From Micromonospora sp. WMMD1102 (lineage in GTDB: Bacteria > Actinomycetota > Actinomycetes > Mycobacteriales > Micromonosporaceae), in the NCBI RefSeq assembly GCF_029626265.1, contig NZ_JARUBN010000001.1, positions 7,381,001-7,445,000 of the forward strand: DNA of 64,000 bases, given 5' to 3'. The notes under the pieces are model-generated. The model searched no databases and was not told the DNA's origin. It saw only the letters and a list, made by a program, of their open reading frames with translations. Of the stretch, positions 46,985-54,194 are shown piece by piece; the first letter of the stretch is position 1; the number at the start of each line of letters is the position of its first letter. The translations under genes were made by a program, and so were the position numbers.

Positions 46985-48889
46985 CTAGAAGGCTTCCTCG
47001 GGCAGATCCATCAGCTCCAGGTCGGCGCCCTGCACGATCCGCCGGTCGGCGCCGATCCGGGGCAGTACCTCCCGGGCGAAGAACCGGGCGGCGGCCAACT
47101 TACCGGTGTAGAACGCCTTGTCCGCCGCCGACACCTCGCCGCCCAGTGCCCGGAGCGCGACCTCGGCCTGCCGTTGCAGCAGCCAGCCGACCACCAGGTC
47201 GCCGACGGCGAGCAGGAACCGCCGGCTGCTCAGCCCGACCTTGTAGAGCGTGCGCGGGTCGCCGCCCTGCGCCTCGCCCAGCCAGCCGGTCATGGTGCCG
47301 AGCATCGCCTGCACCTCGCCGAGCGCCCGGCCCAGCGCGGCACGCTCCTCCTTGAGCTGCCCGTCACCAGGCCCGGCCGAGCCGGTCGCCGCCGAGTCCG
47401 CGCCGGCCGGTCCGGTGCCGCCACCGGACTCCACGAACGCGGTGATCTCGCCGGCCACCGCCATCAGGCTGGTACCGCGATCCCGGACGATCTTCCGGAA
47501 GAAGAGGTCGAGGCTCTGGATCGCGGTCGTACCCTCGTAGAGGGTGTCGATCTTCGCGTCCCGGACGTACTGCTCCAGCGGGTAGTCCTGGAGGAAACCG
47601 GAGCCGCCGAACGTCTGCAACGACTCGTGCCCGAGCAGCTCGTAGGCGCGTTCCGAGCCGACACCCTTGACCAGCGGCAGCAACAGGTCGTTGACGCCCT
47701 TGGCGAGTTTGGCGCCCGCCTCGTCACCGCTCGCCTCGGCGAGGTTGATCCGGTCCTGCCAGGTCGCGGTGTAGCAGACCAGCGCCCGGAGGCCCTCGGC
47801 GTACGCCTTCTGGAGCATCAGGGAACGGCGGACGTCCGGGTGGTGCGTGACGGTGACCCGGGGGGCGTTCCGGTCCGACGAGAGCAGGTCGGCGCCCTGC
47901 ACCCGGCTCTTCGCGTACTCCAGGGCGTTGAGGTAGCCAGTGGAGAGCGTGGCGATCGCCTTGGTGCCGACCATCATCCGGGCGTACTCGATGATCAGGA
48001 ACATCTGCCGGATGCCGTCGTGCACGTCGCCGAGCAGCCAGCCCTTCGCCGGTACGCCGTGCTCGCCGAAGGTCATCTCGCAGGTGTTGGAGACCTTCAG
48101 CCCCATCTTGTGTTCGAGGTTCGTCGCGTAGACGCCGTTGCGCTCGCCCAGCTCCCCGGTCTCCGGGTCGAAGTGGAACTTCGGGACCACGAACAGCGAC
48201 AGCCCCTTGGTGCCCGGACCGCCGACGCCCTCGACCCCGACCGGCCGGGCCAGGACATAGTGGATGATGTTGTCGGTCAGGTCGTGTTCACCGCTGGTGA
48301 TGAAGCGCTTGACGCCCTCGATGTGCCAGGAGCCGTCCGGCTGCGGGATCGCCCGGGTCCGGCCGGCGCCCACGTCCGAACCGGCGTCCGGCTCGGTGAG
48401 CACCATGGTCGCGCCCCACTGCTTCTCGACGAAGAGTCTGGCCCACTCCTTCTGCTCCTCGGTGCCCTCCCGGTAGAGGGTGTAGGCGAAGGAGGGGCCG
48501 GCGGCGTACATCCACAGTGGGGCGTTGGCGCCGAGGATCAGCTCGGCGGCCGACCACCAGAGCGCCCGGGGCGCCATCGTGCCGTCCAGCTCGGCCGGCA
48601 GGTCCATCCGCCAGAACTCGGAGGCCATCATCGCCCGGTAGGACTTCCTGAACGCCTCCGGCAGCGGAGCGGTGTGCGTGGCCGGGTCGAAGACCGGCGG
48701 GTTCCGGTCGCTCTCGGCGTAGCTGGCCGCCAGGTCCTCCCGGGCCATCCGCTCGACCTCGGCGAGCACGCTCCGTGCGCTGTCGGCGTCCATGTCGGCG
48801 TACGGGCCGACGCCGAACGTCTGGTCCGCGCCGAAGACCTCGAAGAGGTTGAACTCCAGGTCGCGCCGATTGCTCCTGTAGTGGCTCAT
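46985..48889 (-). CDS. Acyl-CoA dehydrogenase (large, FadE5-like)
   Basis: This 634-residue flavoenzyme catalyses the first oxidation of fatty acyl-CoA. The start [20 protein letters not shown] is typical of the large actinobacterial type. The FAD/substrate motif is [13 protein letters not shown], and the active-site-proximal region is [17 protein letters not shown], with the Glu in YEG. A C-terminal extra domain (about 490-634) includes a low-complexity insertion ([15 protein letters not shown]). ATG 48889 is the start with GAGG upstream. Two tandem TTAC-N6-GTAA inverted repeats lie at 48920-48958, just upstream, probably a TetR- or GntR-type operator for fatty-acid control. The single gene ends with a terminator. 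Confidence 0.92.
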   Translation of the reverse strand: MSHYRSNRRDLEFNLFEVFGADQTFGVGPYADMDADSARSVLAEVERMAREDLAASYAESDRNPPVFDPATHTAPLPEAFRKSYRAMMASEFWRMDLPAELDGTMAPRALWWSAAELILGANAPLWMYAAGPSFAYTLYREGTEEQKEWARLFVEKQWGATMVLTEPDAGSDVGAGRTRAIPQPDGSWHIEGVKRFITSGEHDLTDNIIHYVLARPVGVEGVGGPGTKGLSLFVVPKFHFDPETGELGERNGVYATNLEHKMGLKVSNTCEMTFGEHGVPAKGWLLGDVHDGIRQMFLIIEYARMMVGTKAIATLSTGYLNALEYAKSRVQGADLLSSDRNAPRVTVTHHPDVRRSLMLQKAYAEGLRALVCYTATWQDRINLAEASGDEAGAKLAKGVNDLLLPLVKGVGSERAYELLGHESLQTFGGSGFLQDYPLEQYVRDAKIDTLYEGTTAIQSLDLFFRKIVRDRGTSLMAVAGEITAFVESGGGTGPAGADSAATGSAGPGDGQLKEERAALGRALGEVQAMLGTMTGWLGEAQGGDPRTLYKVGLSSRRFLLAVGDLVVGWLLQRQAEVALRALGGEVSAADKAFYTGKLAAARFFAREVLPRIGADRRIVQGADLELMDLPEEAF

Positions 48890-48919
48890 ACGCCTCTGCC
48901 CCCCGGACACTCGCGAAGG

Positions 48920-48958
48920 TTACCCGGCAGTAACAGTGGCTATATTACTCGCGGGTAA
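48920..48958. promoter_or_regulatory. Tandem TTAC-N6-GTAA inverted repeats upstream of the acyl-CoA dehydrogenase
   Basis: Site 1 is TTAC (48920-48923), 6 bases, GTAA (48930-48933). Site 2 is TTAC (48945-48948), 6 bases, GTAA (48955-48958). Their spacing is 25 bases, and site 2 is nearly a full palindrome (TTACTCGCGGGTAA). They lie 31-69 bases upstream of the ATG, where a repressor would work. Confidence 0.7.
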
Positions 48959-49064
48959 GTCGAGGTGGCGCGACCACCCCAGTGACCCGCGCCACAGTGA
49001 CCGGAACCTGACGCCCGGCGCCCGTCGCCCGTACCCGGCAGGTGTGCGGGCGACCGGGACGCGG

Positions 49065-50192
49065 TCAACTGTCGGCAGCGCCGACCTCCCAGCTCGGCAC
49101 CCGGGAGGCGGTTGCCGAGTGCGGTCCGGGGTACTCCATCAGGACCAGCGCGATGTCGTCGTCGAGCCGGCCGCGCACCCACTCGACCAGGGCCGTCTCC
49201 AGCGAGGCCAGGCCGTCGGCGACGGTGCCGTGCCCGAGCAGCCGCCAGGCCCGGTCCACGGTCGGAAAGAACTCCCCGTCCCGGCGTGCCTCGCCGAGCC
49301 CATCGGTGAAGAGCAGCAGCCGGTCGCCCGGCTCCAGCCGCTCCACCCGGGGCCGGACCACCGGCATGAAGCCGAGTGGCGGCGCCGGTGCCGGCGGCTC
49401 CATCGGGATCACCTGACCGCGCCGCAGCAGCAGGGGGGCCGGATGTCCACAGTTGACTATCGTCAGCGTGCCGCCCCGCTCCTCGACGAGTGCGGCGGTG
49501 ACGAAGTCCTCGTCGCCGACGTTGCGGGCCACCGCCCGGTCCAGGTCGGCCACGATCGCCCGCAGGTCGGCCCGCTCGTACGCCACGTGCCGGTACGAGC
49601 CGAGCACGATGCTGGCCAGCCGGACCGCGTCCAGCCCCTTCCCGCGTACGTCGCCGATGATGATCCGTACGCCGTACGGGGTGTCGATCGCCTCGTACAG
49701 GTCACCGCCGATGTCGGCGGCGGCGGTCGACGAGATGTAGTGCCCGGCCACCGCCAGGCTGCCGACCTGCGGGCCGAGCGGGCGCAGCACCGCCTGCTGG
49801 GCCACCGAGGCGAGCTTGGACAACTCGGCGATCCGATCCTCCTGGCGCTGCCGGATCACCGCGAAGAGCGCCGCGATGGCCGTGCCCAGCACCACGCCGA
49901 CCAGGTTGACGGTGGTGGCCAGCGGCACCACCCGGTCGCCCCAGCCCAGCGAGCCGGCCAGCACGGTGGCGATCGCGCCGACCGCGAGCACCACCCGCCA
50001 GGAGGCGAAGGCGGCGGCCAGGAACGGGGCCGCCGCGACCAGGCCGACATAGTTGACCTTCGAGTCGTCGGCGAACTCCACCACCGAGACGAGCGCGAGC
50101 AGCACGAGGGCCGCGCCGAGACCGGCGCGGGAACCTTGGCTCAGCGGGCGACGGCCCGGTGGCATCAGTCGCATGGGTACGCGGAACAGCAT
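49065..50192 (-). CDS. Membrane-bound SpoIIE-type PP2C serine phosphatase
   Basis: This protein of about 375 residues has an N-terminal region with about four hydrophobic segments (GLGAALVLLALVSVVEFA, YVGLVAAAPFLAAAFAS, VVLAVGAIATVLAGSLG, VNLVGVVLGTAIAALFAVI), and a C-terminal PP2C/SpoIIE domain with AADIGGDLYEAIDTPYG (metal-binding Asp), GDVRGKGLDAVRLAS, TIVNCGHPAPLLL and LFTDGLGEARR. Such phosphatases act in partner-switching systems that control sigma factors through anti-sigma-factor antagonists. The ATG 50192 start is preferred; ATG 50174 is possible. No anti-sigma or antagonist gene is adjacent. Confidence 0.9.
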   Translation of the reverse strand: MLFRVPMRLMPPGRRPLSQGSRAGLGAALVLLALVSVVEFADDSKVNYVGLVAAAPFLAAAFASWRVVLAVGAIATVLAGSLGWGDRVVPLATTVNLVGVVLGTAIAALFAVIRQRQEDRIAELSKLASVAQQAVLRPLGPQVGSLAVAGHYISSTAAADIGGDLYEAIDTPYGVRIIIGDVRGKGLDAVRLASIVLGSYRHVAYERADLRAIVADLDRAVARNVGDEDFVTAALVEERGGTLTIVNCGHPAPLLLRRGQVIPMEPPAPAPPLGFMPVVRPRVERLEPGDRLLLFTDGLGEARRDGEFFPTVDRAWRLLGHGTVADGLASLETALVEWVRGRLDDDIALVLMEYPGPHSATASRVPSWEVGAADS

Positions 50193-50402
50193 GCCTGATC
50201 GACGACCGCGATTGTACGAAGTTGACTCCTCGTCCGATCGGGTTCTGGCCACCCGGTGCATCCCACCGGTCCGGATCCGCCGGATCTTGTCGTCGGGTCA
50301 GCCAACCGTTGCCAGTCGAATGAACATTCCTCGATCACGTCACGCGTCCGGCCGACGACGCCGGGGCACCCGACCGCTCGGCACCCGACCCTCGACAGGG
50401 AA

Positions 50403-51035
50403 TCAGCCGAGGACCTCGTACCGCACGTCGATGGCGCCGAGGCTCAGCGCGGCGACCGCCTCGAAGGCCGCCCGGGACAGGTCGATGCAGCGGCCGTCGA
50501 CGAACGGCCCCCGGTCGTTGATCCGGACCACCACCGACCGGCCGTTGTCCGGGTTCGTCACCCGGACCCGGGTGTCGAAGGGCAGGGTCTTGTGCGCCGC
50601 GGTCAGGCCGTTCGGGTCGAAGGCCTCGCCGTTCGCGGTGACCTGCCCCTGGTCGTAGTAGGAGGCGCTGCAGGAGCCGCTGTCCACCACCCGGGCCGTC
50701 GGGCTGCTCGCCGGCCGCTTGCCGGCCGGCTTCTTCGCGGTGCTGGCCCGGCTCGGCGTGGCCCGGGAGCTGGCCCGGGAGGCACGCTCGGGCGCCCGGG
50801 TCGGCGTGGGCGTCACCGCCTCCGGGGTGGGCGACGCCGTCACCGGCCCGCCTGCGCCGGCCGGAGTCGCCGGCTCGACCAGGGCCGGCGCCGAGCCGGG
50901 GTCGGCGACCGGCTCGGTGCCGAGCCGCACCACCCCGGCCGCGCCCGCACCGACCAGCGCCACGGCGACCGCACCGGCCGCCAGCAGACCGGTCGGCCAG
51001 CGCAGGATCCGAACTCGGGAATGCTTCCCAGTCAC
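50403..51035 (-). CDS. RlpA-like double-psi beta-barrel secreted protein
   Basis: This protein of about 210 residues has a signal/anchor helix (LLAAGAVAVALVGAGAAGVV), a long Pro/Thr/Ser/Ala linker (PTPTRAPERASRASSRATPS), and a C-terminal RlpA-like domain with ASYYDQGQVTANGEAFDPNGLTAAH, LPFDTRVRVTNPDNGRSV, VRINDRGPFVDGRCIDLSRAA (the catalytic Asp region). RlpA-type proteins are septal lytic transglycosylases or resuscitation-like factors in the wall. I use GTG 51035, since GGAAGGA (51049-51043) lies seven bases upstream; ATG 51062 is further out. Divergent from the phosphoribosyltransferase gene. The ydaO (c-di-AMP) riboswitch often found before such genes is not evident here. Confidence 0.87.
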   Translation of the reverse strand: MTGKHSRVRILRWPTGLLAAGAVAVALVGAGAAGVVRLGTEPVADPGSAPALVEPATPAGAGGPVTASPTPEAVTPTPTRAPERASRASSRATPSRASTAKKPAGKRPASSPTARVVDSGSCSASYYDQGQVTANGEAFDPNGLTAAHKTLPFDTRVRVTNPDNGRSVVVRINDRGPFVDGRCIDLSRAAFEAVAALSLGAIDVRYEVLG

Positions 51036-51118
51036 CGCAACGTCCTTCCCCGGGCACGACATAGATCGGGTCGGACCGTAACGAGGGTGGCACTTCGGAA
51101 GTCAACGTGATCATCTGC

Positions 51119-51176
51119 TTTCGTCCAGTTATGAGACGAAACGTGTGGCCGATCATCCGACCCGGCGTGGGTCGGA
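51119..51176. promoter_or_regulatory. Inverted repeats in the rlpA/phosphoribosyltransferase divergent region
   Basis: TTTCGTC (51119-51125) pairs with GACGAAA (51135-51141). TCCGACCC (51156-51163) pairs with GGGTCGGA (51169-51176), and GGGTCGGA recurs at 51068-51075. They may be operators or hairpins controlling either gene. Confidence 0.45.
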
Positions 51177-51220
51177 CGTGCGGCGTACGGGTTGGAGACC
51201 GTGCGGCGTACGGGTTGGAG
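51177..51220. repeat. 21-bp direct repeat, period 23, upstream of the phosphoribosyltransferase gene
   Basis: CGTGCGGCGTACGGGTTGGA plus G occurs at 51177-51197 and again at 51200-51220 without mismatch. It ends 24 bases before the presumed start codon of the downstream gene. Confidence 0.8.
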
Positions 51221-51244
51221 CGGAGATGCCGCAGGATGGTTCCC

Positions 51245-51796
51245 GTGCGGGTGGAGCTGAGCAGGCGGCTGGTCGAGGCGTTCCGGTGGACCGACCCGGG
51301 GCCGGAGAGCGCCCACCTGGTCAGCGACGTCTCCGGCTGGTGGCGGGATCCGCACCTCCTCGCCGGGCTCGGCCCCGCCCTGGCCGAGCCGTTCCGGGCC
51401 GCCCCGCCCACCGTGGTGGTCGCCCCCGAGGTGACCGGCCTGCTGCTCGGCCCGCTGGTGGCGACCGCACTGGGCGCGGGGTTCGTCCCGGCGTACAAGA
51501 ACACCGGACAGCGGCGGATCGCCGAGCCGACCACCTGGGCCTGGACCGGGTACGACTACCGGGAACGCCGGCTCGCCCTCGGGGTACGGGACCGGCACCT
51601 GGGACCCGGCGACCGGGTACTCGTGGTGGACGACTGGCTGGCCAGCGGCGCCCAGGTACGCGCCCTGCACGAGATCGCCACCCGACGCGGCGCCACCGTC
51701 CTCGGCACGGCCTGCCTGGTCGCCGCCGCCTCGCCGGAGACACTCGCGGAACTGCGCGTCACGCACCTGCTGACCGAGGACGACCTGAGCTCCTGA
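51245..51796 (+). CDS. Phosphoribosyltransferase-family protein
   Basis: This 183-residue protein has the PRTase fold. The PRPP-binding loop is VLVVDDWLASGAQVRALHEIA (about residue 124), and VVVAPEVTGLLLGPLVATALG is the region that normally binds the base or pyrophosphate. It resembles adenine phosphoribosyltransferase (Apt) in layout but the N-terminal part (FRWTDPGPESAHLVSDVSGWWRDP) is specific to an actinobacterial group of unproven substrate. GTG 51245 is the preferred start; ATG 51236 is three codons earlier. It stands alone between the RlpA-like gene and the two-component operon. Confidence 0.85.
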   Translation: MRVELSRRLVEAFRWTDPGPESAHLVSDVSGWWRDPHLLAGLGPALAEPFRAAPPTVVVAPEVTGLLLGPLVATALGAGFVPAYKNTGQRRIAEPTTWAWTGYDYRERRLALGVRDRHLGPGDRVLVVDDWLASGAQVRALHEIATRRGATVLGTACLVAAASPETLAELRVTHLLTEDDLSS

Positions 51797-51843
51797 CCGC
51801 CCGGTCGAACCCGTGCGCCGCCCCTCCACCGCTGGTCAACGAG

Positions 51844-51883
51844 TTATCCACAGGGTGACGAAGTTCTCCACAGGTTGTTCACA
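51844..51883 (+). promoter_or_regulatory. Cluster of three DnaA-box-like 9-mers upstream of the two-component operon
   Basis: TTATCCACA (51844-51852), TTCTCCACA (51864-51872) and TTGTTCACA (51875-51883) lie in the same orientation. The first is a perfect consensus DnaA box, and the others differ from actinobacterial TTGTCCACA by one base. The cluster ends 43 bases before the response regulator start codon and overlaps where a promoter or upstream activator would be. Confidence 0.75.
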
Positions 51884-51914
51884 ACGCGGGCGAGGTTTCC
51901 GCACGCCGGGTTTC

Positions 51915-51920
51915 TACAGT
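51915..51920 (+). promoter_or_regulatory. -10 element of the two-component operon (leaderless)
   Basis: TACAGT (51915-51920) lies six bases upstream of ATG 51927, and no proper ribosome site is present, so transcription probably starts at or next to the ATG. Confidence 0.6.
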
Positions 51921-51926
51921 CAGGGC

Positions 51927-52613
51927 ATGACGCAACGCCGGATCCTGGTCGTGGAGGACGAGCGCACCATCGCCGAGTCGGTGGCCGCCCGGCTGCGGGC
52001 CGAGGGATTCCTGGTGGAGATCGCCCGGGACGGTCCCGGTGCCGTCGAGGCGTTCCGGACCGGCCGGCCCGAACTGGTCGTCCTCGACGTGATGCTGCCC
52101 GGCTTCGACGGCCTGGAGGTGTGCCGGCGGATCCAGGCCGACCGGCCGGTCCCGGTGCTGATGCTGACCGCCCGGGACGACGAGACGGACCTGCTGGTCG
52201 GGCTCGCCGTCGGCGCCGACGACTATCTCACCAAGCCCTTCTCGCTGCGCGAACTCGCCGCCCGGGTGCACGCGCTGCTACGCCGGGTCGACCGGGCGAC
52301 GAGCGCGGCCCGCAACGGCACCGCGATCCTCCGGATCGGCGACCTGGAGATCAACCAGGCCGAACGGCGGGTCAGCCGGGACGGCGTCGAGGCGCACCTG
52401 ACCCCTACCGAGTTCGACCTGCTGACGCACTTCGCCAACCGGCCCCGGACGGTACTGCCCCGGGAGCGGCTGCTCGCCGACGTCTGGGGCTGGGCCGACG
52501 GGTCGGGCACCCGTACCGTCGACAGCCACGTCAAGGCGCTGCGCCGCAAGCTCGGCGCCGACCTGATCCGCACCGTGCACGGTGTCGGCTACGCCCTGGA
52601 GGTGCGGCCGTGA
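51927..52613 (+). CDS. OmpR/PhoB-family response regulator
   Basis: This 228-residue protein has a receiver domain with the acidic pocket at ILVVEDE, the phosphorylation Asp at about residue 54 in VVLDVMLPGFDG, and the Lys in DDYLTKPFSLREL. The C-terminal winged helix (about 130-225) contains INQAERRVSRDG, LTPTEFDLLTHFANRP, and a VDSHVKALRRKLG recognition helix. GTG of the histidine kinase overlaps the stop (GTGA). The gene is preceded by DnaA-box-like 9-mers. Downstream lie two acetate-type symporter modules, which it may control. Confidence 0.95.
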   Translation: MTQRRILVVEDERTIAESVAARLRAEGFLVEIARDGPGAVEAFRTGRPELVVLDVMLPGFDGLEVCRRIQADRPVPVLMLTARDDETDLLVGLAVGADDYLTKPFSLRELAARVHALLRRVDRATSAARNGTAILRIGDLEINQAERRVSRDGVEAHLTPTEFDLLTHFANRPRTVLPRERLLADVWGWADGSGTRTVDSHVKALRRKLGADLIRTVHGVGYALEVRP

Positions 52614-53725
52614 CCGCTTTCTGGACCGGCGTCAACCGGACGCTGGACGTGCTGCCCCGGCCGCTGGACCCGATCTGGTCGATCAAACTGAAACTCGGCA
52701 TCCTGATGGTCGGCTCGGGTGCCGCCGGGATGGCCGTCTTCATCGTCGGCATCGGCTGGCTGCCGCCGTGGACCACCGCAACGGCGGTCCTGCTGGCCCT
52801 GCTCACCTCGCAACTGCTGGCCCACGGCATGACCTCGCCGCTGCGCGAGATGACGGCGGCGGCCCGGGCGATGGCCCGGGGCGACTACACCCGGCGGGTC
52901 CGGGCCAGTTCCCGGGACGAGGTCGGCACCCTGGCCGCCGCGTTCAACCAGATGGCCGGCGACCTGGCCGAGGCCGACCGGCGCCGCCGGGAGCTGATCG
53001 CGAACGTGTCGCACGAACTGCGTACCCCGATCACCGCCCTCCAGGGCGTGCTGGAGAACATCGTCGACGGGGTGGCCGAGCCGGACCTGCCGACGCTGCG
53101 GGTGGCGCTGTCCCAGACCGAACGGCTCGGCCACCTCGTCGCCGACCTGCTCGACCTCTCCCGGCTGGACGCCGGGGTGCTGCCGCTGCGCCGGCAGGAC
53201 GTCGACGTGGCGGACTTCCTGGCCGAGGTGATCGAGCAGGCCACGGTGACCGCGGCCGGCGCCGGGCGGGACGTCCGGTTCGAGGTACGCCAGCACTCCG
53301 CGCCGCTGACCGTGCCGGCCGACCCCCGCCGGCTGCACCAGGTCTTCGCCAACCTGCTGGACAACGCGGCCCGGCACAGCCCACCCGGCGGCACCGTGCT
53401 GGTCGCCGCGCAGCGGGTCGGCGACGAGCTGCGGTTCGAGGTGACCGACGAGGGCGAGGGGATCCCGGCCCGGCTCCGCCCGGAGGTCTTCGAACGCTTC
53501 ACCCGGGGCGAACGGACCAGCGACGGCGGCACCGGGCTGGGCCTGGCGATCGCGCACTGGGTGGTCGAGCTGCACGGCGGGACGATCGCCGTCGCCGACC
53601 GCCCCCTGGTCGAACCCGCCGACCCGGGCCGCTCGGCCCGCCCGGTCGGCTGCCAGATCAGGGTGAGCCTGCCGACCGTGGCCCCGGCGGCCGGCGAACA
53701 CTCCGCGGTCCTCGTGGAACGCTGA
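52610..53725 (+). CDS. Sensor histidine kinase
   Basis: This 371-residue kinase has two membrane helices near the N-terminus (LKLGILMVGSGAAGMAVFIVGIGWL and ATAVLLALLTSQLLAHG) with only a very short external loop, then a HAMP domain (about 75-125), the His-box ELIANVSHELRTPI, the N-box NLLDNAARHS, and ATP-lid motifs DEGEGI, VFERFTRG and GGTGLGLAI. Because almost nothing lies outside the membrane, it is of the intramembrane-sensing type. The start GTG 52610 overlaps the regulator stop. It should phosphorylate the adjacent response regulator. The signal is unknown. Confidence 0.94.
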   Translation: MTAFWTGVNRTLDVLPRPLDPIWSIKLKLGILMVGSGAAGMAVFIVGIGWLPPWTTATAVLLALLTSQLLAHGMTSPLREMTAAARAMARGDYTRRVRASSRDEVGTLAAAFNQMAGDLAEADRRRRELIANVSHELRTPITALQGVLENIVDGVAEPDLPTLRVALSQTERLGHLVADLLDLSRLDAGVLPLRRQDVDVADFLAEVIEQATVTAAGAGRDVRFEVRQHSAPLTVPADPRRLHQVFANLLDNAARHSPPGGTVLVAAQRVGDELRFEVTDEGEGIPARLRPEVFERFTRGERTSDGGTGLGLAIAHWVVELHGGTIAVADRPLVEPADPGRSARPVGCQIRVSLPTVAPAAGEHSAVLVER

Positions 53726-53779
53726 CGAGCCGGCCGGAGGTCGACTTGACATTCCGGGCCAGGCGGTGAGACTGCCGGG

Positions 53780-54193
53780 GTGGCCATCCCGATCGATCGG
53801 CAGCCGGAGCCGGGGCGCCCCGGGCCGCCGCGCCGGACCCGGGTGGTGCTGGCCGAGGTGGCCCGCAGCGGCAGCGGCGCCGAGCGGACCCGGGCCGAGC
53901 TGTCCCAGCAGACCCAGGTCGGCGACGCACTGCTCCGCGGGCTGATCCGCGCCCAGCTCGCGCTGGCGCTGCGGCTGTCGCTGGTGGTCGGGATCGGGCT
54001 CGGCGGGCTGCCGCTGCTCTTCGCGATCGCCCCGGAGGTCGGCGCGGCGAAGCTGTTCGGGATCAACCTGCCCTGGCTGCTGCTCGGGGTGGCCGCCTTC
54101 CCGTTCCTGGTCGCGGCCGGCTGGGCGTACGTGCACCTGGCCGAGCGCAACGAGCAGGACTTCGTCGACGTGGTCCAGCGACCGGAGCGCTGA
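53780..54193 (+). CDS. Small two-helix membrane protein, partner of the first symporter
   Basis: This 137-residue protein has an N-terminal basic and Pro-rich part and two membrane helices (LALRLSLVVGIGLGGLPLLFAI and LPWLLLGVAAFPFLVAAGWAYV), ending HLAERNEQDFVDVV. DUF485-type proteins (YjcH) are usual companions of acetate permease ActP, and this one holds the same position, one base before the symporter start. GTG 53780 follows GAGACT (53768-53773) at six bases, so a weak leaderless promoter is conceivable. It is longer and more divergent than the second DUF485 protein at 56831. Confidence 0.83.
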   Translation: MAIPIDRQPEPGRPGPPRRTRVVLAEVARSGSGAERTRAELSQQTQVGDALLRGLIRAQLALALRLSLVVGIGLGGLPLLFAIAPEVGAAKLFGINLPWLLLGVAAFPFLVAAGWAYVHLAERNEQDFVDVVQRPER

Positions 54194-54194
54194 G

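Noticed and set aside
51036..51240. Possible ydaO (c-di-AMP) riboswitch upstream of the RlpA-like gene, as often seen in actinobacteria.
   Set aside because: I could not find the conserved core elements of that riboswitch. Only short hairpins and direct repeats are visible.
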